Assembly (NCBI GenBank): GCA_958295495.1
Contig: OY282352.1
Location: 186,001-250,000, forward strand
DNA: 64,000 nucleotides
Reading direction: 5' to 3'
From: an uncultured Latescibacterota bacterium
GTDB taxonomy: Bacteria > Latescibacterota > UBA2968 > UBA8231
The notes beneath the pieces were generated by a model that saw nothing but the letters and a program-made list of their open reading frames with translations, ran no database searches and was not told the DNA's origin. Shown piece after piece: positions 45,044-54,327 of this stretch. Numbering within the stretch: position 1 is the first letter of the stretch; each line of letters starts with the position of its first letter. The position numbers were made by a program, and so were the translations under genes.

Positions 45044-45772
45044 TCACGACTCCCCTTCCTCGTCGCCGTACGAGTGTCCGCCGAAAATGGCCCGCAGTTC
45101 GGCCGCGGAGGTGGCGTGGCGCATCTGGGCCATGCGCTCGGCCTCGTGTTTTTGCAGGGCGCGGACGTTTTCCAGCACAGCGCTGAGCTTGTCGGCGGGG
45201 AATTTTACCGCGCCGTTTTCGTCCATGTGGACGATCTCGCCGGGGGCCACGTCCATGCCGGCGACCGAGACCGGCACATTGACCGCGTGGACCGCCATGG
45301 CACCGTGCCCGGCGGTGACGCCGCTGAGCAAGTATTGGAACTTCATCGGGCGAATCTCGTCGATGTCGCGCGAAGGGCCGTTGGAAATCGCGCCGACGCA
45401 GCCAATGGCCTGCATGGCAGTGGTCATGTTGCCGCCGGCTAGGCCGACCTTGCCCTCGATTTCGGGCGGAAACTTCTGCTGGAAGACCAAGATCGTCGGC
45501 TTGGGCGAGGCATCGAGGGCGTCGAGAACGTCCATGAAGCCAACGCCGTTGTACGTGGGGTCGGGCAGGCCGTAGGTGCAGGTGACCGCGTAGCCGACCG
45601 TAGGGCCGAGCTCGGGATACATGCAGCGCAGCGACTGGTCGGTGTACCAGTTTTCGCTCCAGGGGTTGTATAGCCCCAAGCACAAGGGGTCGTCCGGGTA
45701 CGTGGCGACGACATTAGTGATTGAAGGCGTGTCAAACTTTTTCAGCTCGGCGAGCATTTCTCGAGGGGTCAT
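45044..45772 (-). CDS. RraA-like / HMG aldolase-family protein
   Basis: The 242-residue protein starts after AGGAG. It has the RraA-fold core: QAIGCVGAISNGPSRDIDEIR (binding loop with RD), VAPGEIVHMDENGAVKFP and GGNMTTAMQ. Family members act as 4-hydroxy-4-methyl-2-oxoglutarate/oxaloacetate aldolases or, in Enterobacteria, inhibit RNase E. The substrate cannot be inferred; several such paralogues are usual in catabolic FCB-group genomes. It lies in an otherwise degraded region but looks intact. Confidence 0.82.
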   Translation of the reverse strand: MTPREMLAELKKFDTPSITNVVATYPDDPLCLGLYNPWSENWYTDQSLRCMYPELGPTVGYAVTCTYGLPDPTYNGVGFMDVLDALDASPKPTILVFQQKFPPEIEGKVGLAGGNMTTAMQAIGCVGAISNGPSRDIDEIRPMKFQYLLSGVTAGHGAMAVHAVNVPVSVAGMDVAPGEIVHMDENGAVKFPADKLSAVLENVRALQKHEAERMAQMRHATSAAELRAIFGGHSYGDEEGES

Positions 45773-45802
45773 TGAAGGCTCCTGATTGGGTAATGGAAAA
45801 GG

Positions 45803-46198
45803 TCAACCCGCGTCCGTTGCTTTTTTTCTTCGCGCATGGTAAAACAGATTCCCTGCGAGGAACATAGCGAGGATGGTAAAATACGCACCTGTTGTGCCGA
45901 TCTCTTTCTTAAGAATGGCCATCACAGCATTGATGACGATCAGCGCCGCGCCGTATAGCGCGAGAAAATGCCACCACTTAAAGTTCCAACGGTTCATGGA
46001 ACTTCCTCCTTGCGTCGCCGCTTCTTTCTTTAGCGCATGATAACACAGACTAGCAGATACGAAGAACATAGCAAGGATGGTCAAATACGCACCTATTACG
46101 CCTATCTCACTCTCAGTAATGGCCATCACAGCATTGATGATGATCAGCGCACCGTACAGCACGAAAAAATGCCACCACTCAAAATGCCAACGGTTCAT
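45803..46198 (-). CDS. Membrane protein made of two fused tandem copies
   Basis: The 131-residue product is two ~65-residue copies of the same two-helix membrane unit (MNRWHFEWWHFFVLYGALII... and MNRWNFKWWHFLALYGAALI...). Each begins with the same ribosome site, AAGGAGG followed by AAGTTCC and ATG. In the second copy that site is translated as QGGSS, because no stop separates the copies. Internal ATG 45997 can therefore be used to make a 64-residue protein. Function unknown; a four-helix membrane protein when fused. Confidence 0.68.
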   Translation of the reverse strand: MNRWHFEWWHFFVLYGALIIINAVMAITESEIGVIGAYLTILAMFFVSASLCYHALKKEAATQGGSSMNRWNFKWWHFLALYGAALIVINAVMAILKKEIGTTGAYFTILAMFLAGNLFYHARRKKATDAG

Positions 46199-46242
46199 GG
46201 AACTTCCTCCTTATTCATAGTGGTTCCAATGTGCGTTTCTCG

Positions 46243-46722
46243 TCAATGCTGGTCGCGGCGCGGTAGGATCGGCTGATTCTTCAGTTCGCGAATTGGCTCT
46301 ACAAGCCCCTCAGTCGCCGCTTCTAAAATTTTTCGCCCTTTTCCCGAGTGGCTTTGGTCGCGTCACCCATCGCGCCGCTGGCCCTCTGCTGACTCCAGTA
46401 GGGTATCAGCCTCGCACCCGACCCCTCGGGATGCGTACCGGCCAACAGATCGGTGCGGAAGCTCGGCGACAGGGGCGAGCGCTCATCAACAGCCTTGTCC
46501 ACTTCCACCAACTCCGGCTTGAGTGCCAGATAGAGCGAGGGTCTCGTATTCGCCGGCGTGCGAGGTGCCGCCGTAGGACGAGTCGCGCAGTTCGTTGCCC
46601 ACGGTCTTGGCGCGGCGCAGATCCCAGTGATTGACCGAGGCGCAGAGGATCCGGCCCTCGTATTCGAGGACAGCGGCGTCCCGAGTCTCGTTCCAAATCA
46701 TTTCAGCGTAGCGGTATTTCAC
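46243..46722 (-). pseudogene. Creatininase-family amidohydrolase remnant
   Basis: Three consecutive minus-strand frames encode parts of a creatininase-like protein. The first, from GTG 46722, has KYRYAEMIWNETRDAAVL and then YGGTSHAGEYET, the conserved metal-site region. After a shift near 46535, LALKPELVEVDKAVDERSP follows. After another near 46340, ILEAATEGLVEPIREL ends at a stop at 46243. The core segment with the PxGSxEQHGPHLP motif is missing between the first two blocks. At least two frameshifts and an internal deletion make it non-functional. It lies directly upstream of ddl on the other strand. Confidence 0.65.
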
Positions 46723-46889
46723 GGCGGTTCGCTTCTTAAATATAGTAGAGCCAGCGCACAACAACGCGGGAAGAAGTACGCAATTCGCGCAGCAGGGGCA
46801 AGTTGCCATTCCTCGACAGCTTTCAGCATCCCTTCTATATTTGGGCAAGGGCAACTGTACTCGCAACTTAACCTAAGGAACAGCAATAC

Positions 46890-47984
46890 ATGGGTCGCAA
46901 AATACGCCTCGGTGTGCTCTGCGGTGGGCGCTCGGCCGAGCACGAGGTCTCGGTGATTTCGGCGCGCTCGATGTTGGAAGCCATCGACAAGGACAAGTAC
47001 GAGCTAGTGATGATCGGCATCTCCAAGGAAGGGCGCTGGCTGTCCGCAGCGGACACGCAGCAGCTTCTGGCGTCTAGCCAAGTCCACGAGGACGGGCTAA
47101 CGCCGGTGGCACTGGACTATTTGGGGACGCGCACGCTAGTCGCGCAGCAAGGCGATTGGCAGGCCCAACCTCTCGACGTAATCTTCCCGCTCTTGCACGG
47201 CCCGCACGGCGAGGACGGCACCGTGCAGGGCCTGATGGAGCTGGCCAACATAGCGTATGTCGGGGCCGGGGTCGTCGGCTCGGCCGTGGGCATGGACAAG
47301 GAGATAATGAAGCGGGTTTTCAAAGCCGAGGGGCTGCCGCAAGTCGAGTATCAAGTGGTGCGGCGCAGCCGTTGGGAAAAGGACCGCGCCGGGGTGCGGG
47401 CCGAGATCGAGGCCGCTTTGGCCTATCCCGTCTTTGTCAAGCCGGTGAATCTTGGTTCGAGCGTCGGGGTGAACAAGGCCCGCAATGGTGCCGAGCTGGA
47501 GCGGGGCATCGACGAAGCAGCGCAATACGACTACAAGGTCGTGGTCGAGGCCGAAGCTACCGGCTGCCGCGAGGTCGAGGTGGCGATCTTGGGCAATGAG
47601 TCCCCAGAAGCGTCCGTGGCCGGTGAGATCGTGCCGGGGAATGAGTTTTACGATTACAACGCCAAATACATCGACGACAATTCCGACCTGATCATTCCGG
47701 CGCGCATTTCGCCAGCCGCCCAAGAGGCCGTGCGCGCGCTGGGCATCCGGGCCTTTCAGGCGGTCGAAGCCTCGGGGTTGGCGCGGGTGGACTTCTTTGT
47801 GCGCGAAAGCGACGAAGCGATTTTTGTCAACGAGCTCAACACCATGCCGGGATTTACGCCCATTAGCATGTATCCCAAGCTGTGGGAGGCGAGCGGGATG
47901 AGCTACGGGGCGTTGATCGATCGGTTGATCCAGTTGGGGATTGAGCGGCACGAAGACAAGCAGAAGACGAAGACGGCGCGATAA
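46890..47984 (+). CDS. ddl: D-alanine--D-alanine ligase
   Basis: Ddl makes the D-Ala-D-Ala end of the peptidoglycan precursor. The 364-residue ATP-grasp enzyme opens with LGVLCGGRSAEHEVSVISA and has LLHGPHGEDGTVQG, KPVNLGSSVGVNK and the metal/substrate region FVNELNTMPGFTPISMYPKLWEA. AAGGAA precedes the start. The presence of this gene fits a normal murein wall. Confidence 0.95.
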   Translation: MGRKIRLGVLCGGRSAEHEVSVISARSMLEAIDKDKYELVMIGISKEGRWLSAADTQQLLASSQVHEDGLTPVALDYLGTRTLVAQQGDWQAQPLDVIFPLLHGPHGEDGTVQGLMELANIAYVGAGVVGSAVGMDKEIMKRVFKAEGLPQVEYQVVRRSRWEKDRAGVRAEIEAALAYPVFVKPVNLGSSVGVNKARNGAELERGIDEAAQYDYKVVVEAEATGCREVEVAILGNESPEASVAGEIVPGNEFYDYNAKYIDDNSDLIIPARISPAAQEAVRALGIRAFQAVEASGLARVDFFVRESDEAIFVNELNTMPGFTPISMYPKLWEASGMSYGALIDRLIQLGIERHEDKQKTKTAR

Positions 47985-47989
47985 ACTCC

Positions 47990-48697
47990 ATGCAGACAGC
48001 GCATTGGGAAAAGGGCAATGTCAGCAACCTGATTTCGCTCGCCCTGCTGGTGGCGGGCCTTTTGGGGCGCGCGGAAGGCATCGGCGGCAGTGGGTGGGTG
48101 CTGGCGGTTGGGTTGTTTGGCTTTGCCGGCGGGGCGACCAACTGGTTGGCAGTAAAGATGCTCTTCGACCGGGTGCCACTGCTGTACGGATCGGGGGTGA
48201 TTCCGGCGCGGTTTCGCGCTATCCGGGAAGCGGTCAAAGACGCCATCATGCGCTACTTCTTCGACGAGGAGTATCTAGAGCGCTTCTTCGCCGAGCGGAT
48301 GGGCGGAGAGGATGTGGGGGCAAAGGTGCAAGAGGTGCTAGCGTCCGACGAGGTTGACGCGATCATCGACCGCAAGTTGGAAGAGTTGGCGCAATCGCCG
48401 CAAGGGATGATGATCCAGATGGTGGGGACGCAGACGGTCAAGCCACTGGTCAAGCAGTTCGTGATCGGGTTCGGGAGCGAGATCGCGCCGCTTTTGGCCG
48501 GCGGCGCGGGCACAGAGGTCAAAGCGATGCGGGCGCAGGTTGACGGGCTGCTGGAGACCAAGCTAGAGGAACTGACGCCCGACCGGGTCAAGGAGATGAT
48601 GGAGGAAGTAATCCGCGAGCACTTGGGCTGGCTGATCGTCTGGGGCAATGTGTTCGGCGGCACTATTGGACTGTTATCTAAAGCACTGGGCTATTGA
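47990..48697 (+). CDS. DUF445-family membrane-associated protein
   Basis: The 235-residue protein has an N-terminal helix and FGFAGGATNWLAVKMLFDRVP, the DUF445 signature (TNxxAxxMLFxP). A helical middle has negatively charged repeats (EVIREHL) and a C-terminal hydrophobic helix (LIVWGNVFGGTIGLLSKAL). It starts 5 nt after ddl. Function of the family is unknown. Confidence 0.8.
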   Translation: MQTAHWEKGNVSNLISLALLVAGLLGRAEGIGGSGWVLAVGLFGFAGGATNWLAVKMLFDRVPLLYGSGVIPARFRAIREAVKDAIMRYFFDEEYLERFFAERMGGEDVGAKVQEVLASDEVDAIIDRKLEELAQSPQGMMIQMVGTQTVKPLVKQFVIGFGSEIAPLLAGGAGTEVKAMRAQVDGLLETKLEELTPDRVKEMMEEVIREHLGWLIVWGNVFGGTIGLLSKALGY

Positions 48698-48761
48698 AGG
48701 TCCGTGGCTAGTGGCTAGCGACCACGGATTCTCCAGACGGCAGTCTCCAAAGGAGATTTTT

Positions 48762-49568
48762 ATGAGTCAATGGAATTTGCGCGGCGAAGTGGCGGCCGTC
48801 ATCGGTGGTACTGGCGTATTGGGCGGGGCGATGGCCCAAGGGCTGGCCGAGGCCGGAGCCTCCGTAGCGGTGTTGGGACGCGACCACGACCGGGGGCATC
48901 AACGAGTCGCGGCGATAGAGGCCGCAGGAGGAACCGGGATTTTCGCCGCTTGCGACGCCACGGACAAGGCGTCGCTCGAGGCAGCCCATGCAGCGGTCGT
49001 CGCGGCATTGGGTCCCGTCAATGTGCTAGTCAACGCAGCCGGCGGCAATCAGCCGCAGGTGACCCTGACCGCCGATCTGGACTTTGCCGCGATAGCAACC
49101 GATGATTGGCAGCGCTGTTTCGACCTGAACTTGGGGGCTGGTGCTCTGTTGCCCTGCCAAGAATTCGGGTCGGCCATGGTCGCGCAGGGCCGGGGCAGCA
49201 TCATCAACATCGCCTCGGTCGCCGCCCATCTGCCGGTTTCGCGGGTGGTGGCGTACTCAGCGGCCAAAGCGGCCGTCGTGAACCTGACGCAGTTCCTCGC
49301 GCGGGAGTGGGCCGACCAAGGCGTGCGGGTCAACTCCATTACCCCGGGCTTTTTTCCCGCCGAGCAGAACCGCCGCTTGCTCTTTGAAGACGACGGCACC
49401 CCAACCGAGCGCGGCACACAAATCCTCTCCCACACGCCCATGAACCGCTTTGGCCGCCCCGAGGAGCTAGTCGGCGCGGCCGTGTTCCTCGCGTCGGATG
49501 CGGCCAGCGGCTTTGTCACCGGCGCGGACATCCGCGTTGACGGGGGGTTTCTGGCGACGACGATCTAA
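48762..49568 (+). CDS. Short-chain dehydrogenase/reductase
   Basis: The 268-residue SDR has the cofactor motif GGTGVLGGAMAQGLA, the LVNAAGGN segment, catalytic Ser in IASVAAH and YSAAK (Tyr-x3-Lys). RVNSITPGFF and VDGGFLATTI close the fold. AAAGGAG is 6 nt before ATG 48762. Acting on sugar acids (mannonate/fructuronate reductase-like) is suggested by GGNQPQV..., but the substrate is not certain. Confidence 0.9.
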   Translation: MSQWNLRGEVAAVIGGTGVLGGAMAQGLAEAGASVAVLGRDHDRGHQRVAAIEAAGGTGIFAACDATDKASLEAAHAAVVAALGPVNVLVNAAGGNQPQVTLTADLDFAAIATDDWQRCFDLNLGAGALLPCQEFGSAMVAQGRGSIINIASVAAHLPVSRVVAYSAAKAAVVNLTQFLAREWADQGVRVNSITPGFFPAEQNRRLLFEDDGTPTERGTQILSHTPMNRFGRPEELVGAAVFLASDAASGFVTGADIRVDGGFLATTI

Positions 49569-49591
49569 AGGGCGACGGGAAGCCACGCTTT

Positions 49592-49710
49592 ACAGTAAAA
49601 AAAAACGTCACAATTTGCGATTTGTCTCAACAACGAGGGCTATGAGGCTTCGCTCGAAGTCGGAAGGGTGTCGCGTACTTGCCGATCGGGAGGCCGCTAC
49701 TCACGGGTAC
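49592..49710 (+). pseudogene. Relic of the small gene at 55861
   Basis: About 119 bp match 55858-55980 with ~15 differences. The start GTG has become GTA and there is a 1-bp deletion in the A-run, so it cannot be translated like the intact gene. It breaks off after the TCACGGGTAC shared stretch. The stop codon of the HAD gene lies inside this block. Confidence 0.75.
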
Positions 49711-50417
49711 ACCAATCGTTCGAGGATTGGCTTTAGATCGAGCAAGGATCGGATGACGATTCCCGAACTCACATCCACGTGACCGATTCGGTCGATGAGC
49801 ACGGGAATCATATTCGCCCGTCTCGCGCCCATAGTGTCCCATCTTGGATTATCACCGACAAACAGGCACTCCTCTGGTTGGCATCCGAAATGATCCAATG
49901 CGCGGCGAAACATAGGTTGGGCGGGCTTCCGCCACCCCACATCCGAACAAAAGATAGCCACCTCGCATCGCGTCGAAAGGCCGTGTCGCCGCAGTTCCTC
50001 AAACCAAGGCTCGCTCGGTGCGCCCCAGGGACAGTTCGACAGGATTCCTATGCGGCAACCATCCGCCAGGTGTGCATCCAGAGCCGGAAGGGTATCTTCA
50101 TAGATCTCAGCAATAGAAAAGATTGGACCGAGAAAGGCATGGCAGATCGGCAGCCACTCTTCCTCAGTGACGCAGTTTGTGACGGAAAAAATACGGCCAA
50201 GTCTTTTGTGGAGTGGGCGGACGCGACCGTTCTTGGCTTCGTAGTTCTCAGCCGCGACACCGCGCTCAATCTCAGAATCCGCAGGCAAATCGCGTCCTGA
50301 ACACTCCAGTGCCTCTTTGGCTGCCTGAATTCCGGCCTGTAGCAGCGGAGGAAACTCATCCCGGCGATAGTATTGGACAAGGGTGTCGCCAAGGTCAAAC
50401 AGCAGAACTGGTCCCAA
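49701..50417 (-). CDS. HAD-superfamily hydrolase
   Basis: The 238-residue protein starts at TTG 50417 with AGGA upstream. Motif I is FDLGDTL (D-x-G variant of DxDGT), motif II ILSNCPWG, motif III in WRKPAQPMFRRAL, and motif IV VGDNPRWDTMGA. It is probably a phosphatase or dehalogenase-like enzyme. Its last codons and stop overlap the relic of the 55861-type gene, so the C-terminus may have been reshaped by that insertion. Confidence 0.8.
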   Translation of the reverse strand: MGPVLLFDLGDTLVQYYRRDEFPPLLQAGIQAAKEALECSGRDLPADSEIERGVAAENYEAKNGRVRPLHKRLGRIFSVTNCVTEEEWLPICHAFLGPIFSIAEIYEDTLPALDAHLADGCRIGILSNCPWGAPSEPWFEELRRHGLSTRCEVAIFCSDVGWRKPAQPMFRRALDHFGCQPEECLFVGDNPRWDTMGARRANMIPVLIDRIGHVDVSSGIVIRSLLDLKPILERLVYP

Positions 50418-50570
50418 ATCTGAAAGTCCTGTTACAGGAAGAGAGAAAGATACAGCCTGTGTATGTCAACCAGTACTCTTGGTAGAGTCAACCGGTCCTT
50501 CTCCCGCGTCCATAAAGCATTGTTTACGGCCTCGTCCGTGGGACACGGCATCCTACGGAACTCGCCCCTT

Positions 50571-51959
50571 TCAAGAGATCCACACCGTTTTGTATTCAAA
50601 AAAAGGCTCCAGACCCATCTCGCCGTAGCGCCGGCCAATGCCGCTCTGCTTAAAACCACCCCAAGGTGTGCGATGGCTCAGCATACTGGCACTATTAATG
50701 GTCACAACCCCCACTTCCAATCGCCGCACAAAATAGCGTTGTCGCTCAGGATCTAGAGTCCAAAGCGAAACGAGCAGTCCGTAGTCCGTATCGTTGGCCA
50801 ACGCCAGCGCCTCGTCGTCGCTAGCAAACGTCAGCACGGATACAACCGGTCCGAAAATTTCGTCGCGGCAAACCAGACAGGACTGATCTGCAAAGGCAAA
50901 AGCCGTGGGCTCAAAATAGCAACCCTTCGCGTACTCGCCTCCCGGCGGATGTGCGCCGCCAAACAGTAGAGACCCCTGTGCTTTTCCCATCTCGACGTAG
51001 CGCTCCACGCGCTCTACCGCCGCCCTGTCGATCAACATGCTGGGCTCTAAAGTCTGCGCCTTTTCTTTTAGCAGAGCGATAAATTCGTCGCGCAGCGATT
51101 CGTGCAGCAAAACCCGACTTATTGCCGAGCACGCCTGCCCGGGGAAGGCCGATCCCACGGTCGCCGTCGCCGCCGCTTCGAGGTCGGCGTCGGGCAAGAC
51201 GATCTGCGCCGTTTTGCTGCCCAGATTTAGCTGCACTCGCTTGATGTCTTCGGCGGCAGCGGCCATGATCTTTTTACCCGTCGCCGTGCTGCCGGTAAAA
51301 CTGATCAGACGTGTAGCTGGGTGCGCGACGAGGGCCTGACCCACCTCAGGCCCCTTGCCGCTGAGCGCATTGACCACCCCGGCCGGGAAACCGGCTTCGT
51401 GGAATGCCTGCATAGTCTTGAGCGCCTGTGGTGCTTCCTGATCGGGCGCTTTAAGCACGACCGTATTGCCGGCTACCAGGGCCGGCACGGCCGATAAAAG
51501 AGTGCCCAGCATCGGCCCGTTGAAGGGGGCAAAGATAGCAACGGCACCCAGCGGTTCCCTAGATACATAATTAGTGCGCTGGTCGCCGTGCTCAATAAGT
51601 GCGCCCTCCCCGTCGTCTAGGGTACCCACGTAGTAGTCGATGACGCGCTCTATCAGCGGTGGGATGCCCGCCGCCCCCTCGGGCTGGACTTTGGCTGCCG
51701 CCAGTTCGTCGGCCATGGCATAGAGCACCTCTTTCAGTTTGGCGAATAAAGCGCGCTTGTGCTCAATGCCGCAGAACTTCCACTCTGCATAAAATGCTTC
51801 GCGCGCAGCAGCAGCGGCCCTATCCACGTCGGCCCGACTGGCATCGGCGACTTCGGCGACTAATGTGCCGTCTAAGGGGCTATACAGGGGATAGTAGCGT
51901 CCAGATGTTGGGGGACACATCTGGCCCCCGATCAGCAAATCACTTTTTTTGACACTCAC
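50571..51959 (-). CDS. Aldehyde dehydrogenase-family protein with altered LGGK motif
   Basis: The 462-residue protein has FAPFNGPMLGTLLSAVPALVAGNTVVLKA, SFTGSTATGKKI and the active Cys region FPGQACSAISR. The usual LELGGK segment is LNLGSK, so the general-base Glu is Asn. The C-terminal WGGFKQSGIGRRYGEMGLEPF is intact. Start GTG 51959, with AGGAGG 8 nt upstream. It is probably NAD(P)-dependent oxidation of an aldehyde, but the Glu change may slow hydrolysis. Confidence 0.85.
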   Translation of the reverse strand: MSVKKSDLLIGGQMCPPTSGRYYPLYSPLDGTLVAEVADASRADVDRAAAAAREAFYAEWKFCGIEHKRALFAKLKEVLYAMADELAAAKVQPEGAAGIPPLIERVIDYYVGTLDDGEGALIEHGDQRTNYVSREPLGAVAIFAPFNGPMLGTLLSAVPALVAGNTVVLKAPDQEAPQALKTMQAFHEAGFPAGVVNALSGKGPEVGQALVAHPATRLISFTGSTATGKKIMAAAAEDIKRVQLNLGSKTAQIVLPDADLEAAATATVGSAFPGQACSAISRVLLHESLRDEFIALLKEKAQTLEPSMLIDRAAVERVERYVEMGKAQGSLLFGGAHPPGGEYAKGCYFEPTAFAFADQSCLVCRDEIFGPVVSVLTFASDDEALALANDTDYGLLVSLWTLDPERQRYFVRRLEVGVVTINSASMLSHRTPWGGFKQSGIGRRYGEMGLEPFFEYKTVWIS

Positions 51960-52164
51960 TTCATCTTCCTCCTATTGAAACGGCATGACGTAGAGGTCTA
52001 AGCCCATTAGATACCATCGCGAACTTGTGCATAGTTTATAGTAGGTCATTTAGGTGCCAACGGGAAAGCAATAGGTGTTCCGTCCAGCACCGTCCCGTCC
52101 CACCTACCGGCATGTCAGTCTGTGCAACGTCATTAACGGCTACCTATTCACCGAGGAATCCACC

Positions 52165-54159
52165 TTGCCATCACCGCCGGCCCTGCCCGAAAGTTACGAC
52201 GCCCAAGCACAGATGGTCTCCCATCAGGTGCGCGGGCGCATCTTTCACGCCACCATACCCTCGGCTCAACTGGCCTCTGAACTGATGGCCAGCGGCGCAC
52301 CCGCCGACATTGCCGAAGCCACTGCCATCTTTCGCGCCGTGCTCGCCTGCCAAGAAGTGCGGGACACAGAACCGCACCGCGGCAATTTTCGCTGGGAGCT
52401 GGAAGACGAAGTCGTCGAAGATCTCAATGCCGTGCAGTTCGTACTCTTTTACTGGATTCCCGTGCTGTGCAAAACATCAGACGCCCTGCCCCTGGACTTG
52501 GTCGCGGCTATGCGCCGCGCCATCGCGCTGGGCTTGGAGGAAATCGCACGCATCGACGTGGCCCCGGCCTATACCAACATCGTCCTCAAGGACATTGCCA
52601 ACTCCTGCCTCGGCGGCCAGTTGTTGGGCGATGATAGCATCGGCCGGCGCGGCCGGGAAAAACTGGTGCGCTGGATGGCGCATGTGGACACCTACGGCCT
52701 GCCCGCCGAGTACAATAGCCCCAACTACGCCTCGGTCGCCGTGCGCGTACTGGGCCGCCTGGCCGAACTGACAGAGGACAAACATACCCGCATCCGCGCC
52801 CGCACCATGCTCGCTCGCCTCGGCCTTTCCGCCGCGTTACACGTACACCCCGGCATCGGTTGCTGGGCCGGCCCCTTCAGCCGCGCCTATAGCCATGCCG
52901 TCTTTAACGCCGACGCCTTTAACGCCAATGACGTGCGCGCGTGGTTGGATGGCGGGCAGCTACCCGCTTGGATTGGCGACCTGCTGCAGCGCCCCGACGT
53001 GCCGCAGCAAATAGACGAAACGGCCCACGGCGAAGAGCCCGTGGCGCTGAGCACCTATCACAGTCCCTCTTTCTGTCTGGGCGTGGCCTCCTGCGAACTG
53101 AAGACCCAAGAAGTCATCTTTATCGCCCTGCAGTCCAGCGTATTTTACGCGCAGTATCGGCTTTCGCATGGCGCGCACTGCGGCGTGCTCTTTTCGCGTT
53201 ATATACTCGACGACCAGTGGCTCAGCTTCCAGACGACGCCGTCGCGCGAGCCTGGACAGGTCGTTCCCGAAGAGGGCCACTTCTACGGCGTACACGAGCG
53301 GGGTCGCGCCATCGGCCTCTACGCCCCGCGCGGCTTGGACGCTTGGACGCGGCGTACCAGTGCCAAAGCCGTGCTCGTGTGGACCGAGATCGAGCAGGTC
53401 AACGAGATCTGGATCGGCCAGCATAAAGTAGATTCTCTGCCGGCGGCAGTGCCCCAAGGCAAGGTGGTCGTCGTCGGCAGTGGTGCCCTGTGGACAGCCA
53501 TCCAGCCGCTCGAACGGACCGATCTGGGCGGCGGTGCCCCCATCCGCCTAGTCGAACTGGACGGTCATCTGGCCCTAGAGATGTACAACTATACGGGACC
53601 GGCCAAGACTTTCTGGGAAATGGCCAAACCCAGTTCCTTTTACCAAGGCCAGCCACGCTGCGGTTTCTACGCCGAACTGGCCGAGCGCACCGACTACGCC
53701 AGCGGCGCCAATTTTGCCTCCGAGGTAGCGACCGGTGCGCTCGTTGACGAGGCGGCCCCGCCCGCCACCTATACTGCGGGTGGCAAGCGCACGCTCCGCG
53801 TGGAGTACGCGCGCGACGACCGCATACTCGGCATCGAAGTCGATCTGTATGAGTGGTCGCTAAAGCGGCGTTGGACCGAGGACGGCTCCCTAGACTGGCC
53901 CATGCATGAGTCGCCCTACGCCCGACAGAGCGCTTCTGGACAGGTCTCCATCGGCGGGGCCACTCTCACCTGCGACAAGGGCCCGATATGGCTCTGCGCC
54001 TGCCCGGGGGGCAAAAGGTATGTTGCCGCCTACAGCGGAATTGGGATGACCTCGTTAAGGTTGGAGGTGCCCGGCGATGTAGTCGAGCTAGCTGAAATGG
54101 GCGCGGGCACGGTGATTTGGGACGAGGGCCAAGTAAAAACAGAAGCCATATTGCCCTGA
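52165..54159 (+). CDS. Large protein of unknown function, possible (alpha/alpha)6 toroid
   Basis: The protein is 664 residues from TTG 52165, which has GAGGAA 6 nt upstream; GTG 52075 is an in-frame alternative without a clear site. The first ~280 residues are helical with a pattern resembling heparinase/polysaccharide-lyase toroids (AYTNIVLKDIANSCLGGQLLG, YNSPNYASVAVRVLGRL, GCWAGPFSRAYSHAVF). The rest is beta-rich (QSSVFYAQYRLSHGAHCGVLF, GHFYGVHERGRAIGLYAPRG), as in lyases with a C-terminal sandwich. No signal peptide is obvious. Catalytic residues not identified. Confidence 0.6.
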   Translation: MPSPPALPESYDAQAQMVSHQVRGRIFHATIPSAQLASELMASGAPADIAEATAIFRAVLACQEVRDTEPHRGNFRWELEDEVVEDLNAVQFVLFYWIPVLCKTSDALPLDLVAAMRRAIALGLEEIARIDVAPAYTNIVLKDIANSCLGGQLLGDDSIGRRGREKLVRWMAHVDTYGLPAEYNSPNYASVAVRVLGRLAELTEDKHTRIRARTMLARLGLSAALHVHPGIGCWAGPFSRAYSHAVFNADAFNANDVRAWLDGGQLPAWIGDLLQRPDVPQQIDETAHGEEPVALSTYHSPSFCLGVASCELKTQEVIFIALQSSVFYAQYRLSHGAHCGVLFSRYILDDQWLSFQTTPSREPGQVVPEEGHFYGVHERGRAIGLYAPRGLDAWTRRTSAKAVLVWTEIEQVNEIWIGQHKVDSLPAAVPQGKVVVVGSGALWTAIQPLERTDLGGGAPIRLVELDGHLALEMYNYTGPAKTFWEMAKPSSFYQGQPRCGFYAELAERTDYASGANFASEVATGALVDEAAPPATYTAGGKRTLRVEYARDDRILGIEVDLYEWSLKRRWTEDGSLDWPMHESPYARQSASGQVSIGGATLTCDKGPIWLCACPGGKRYVAAYSGIGMTSLRLEVPGDVVELAEMGAGTVIWDEGQVKTEAILP

Positions 54160-54327
54160 TTCGGCTGCCGCACGGATCGAAGCAATTTCCGCCTCAAGCC
54201 GACCTTGCGCCCAGCGACGGACAGATCGCTCGCACACCGACTGCTCCTGAAATAATCCGGCAGCATTGTGAATGCTCGCCTTCTTGGTTGACGGGGTTTT
54301 TTGACGCCGACGATCTAAAGACCGCGC

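Noticed and set aside
54288..54320. Short similarity to the 3' end of the SDR gene
   Set aside because: About 30 bp with gaps, too short to separate from chance.
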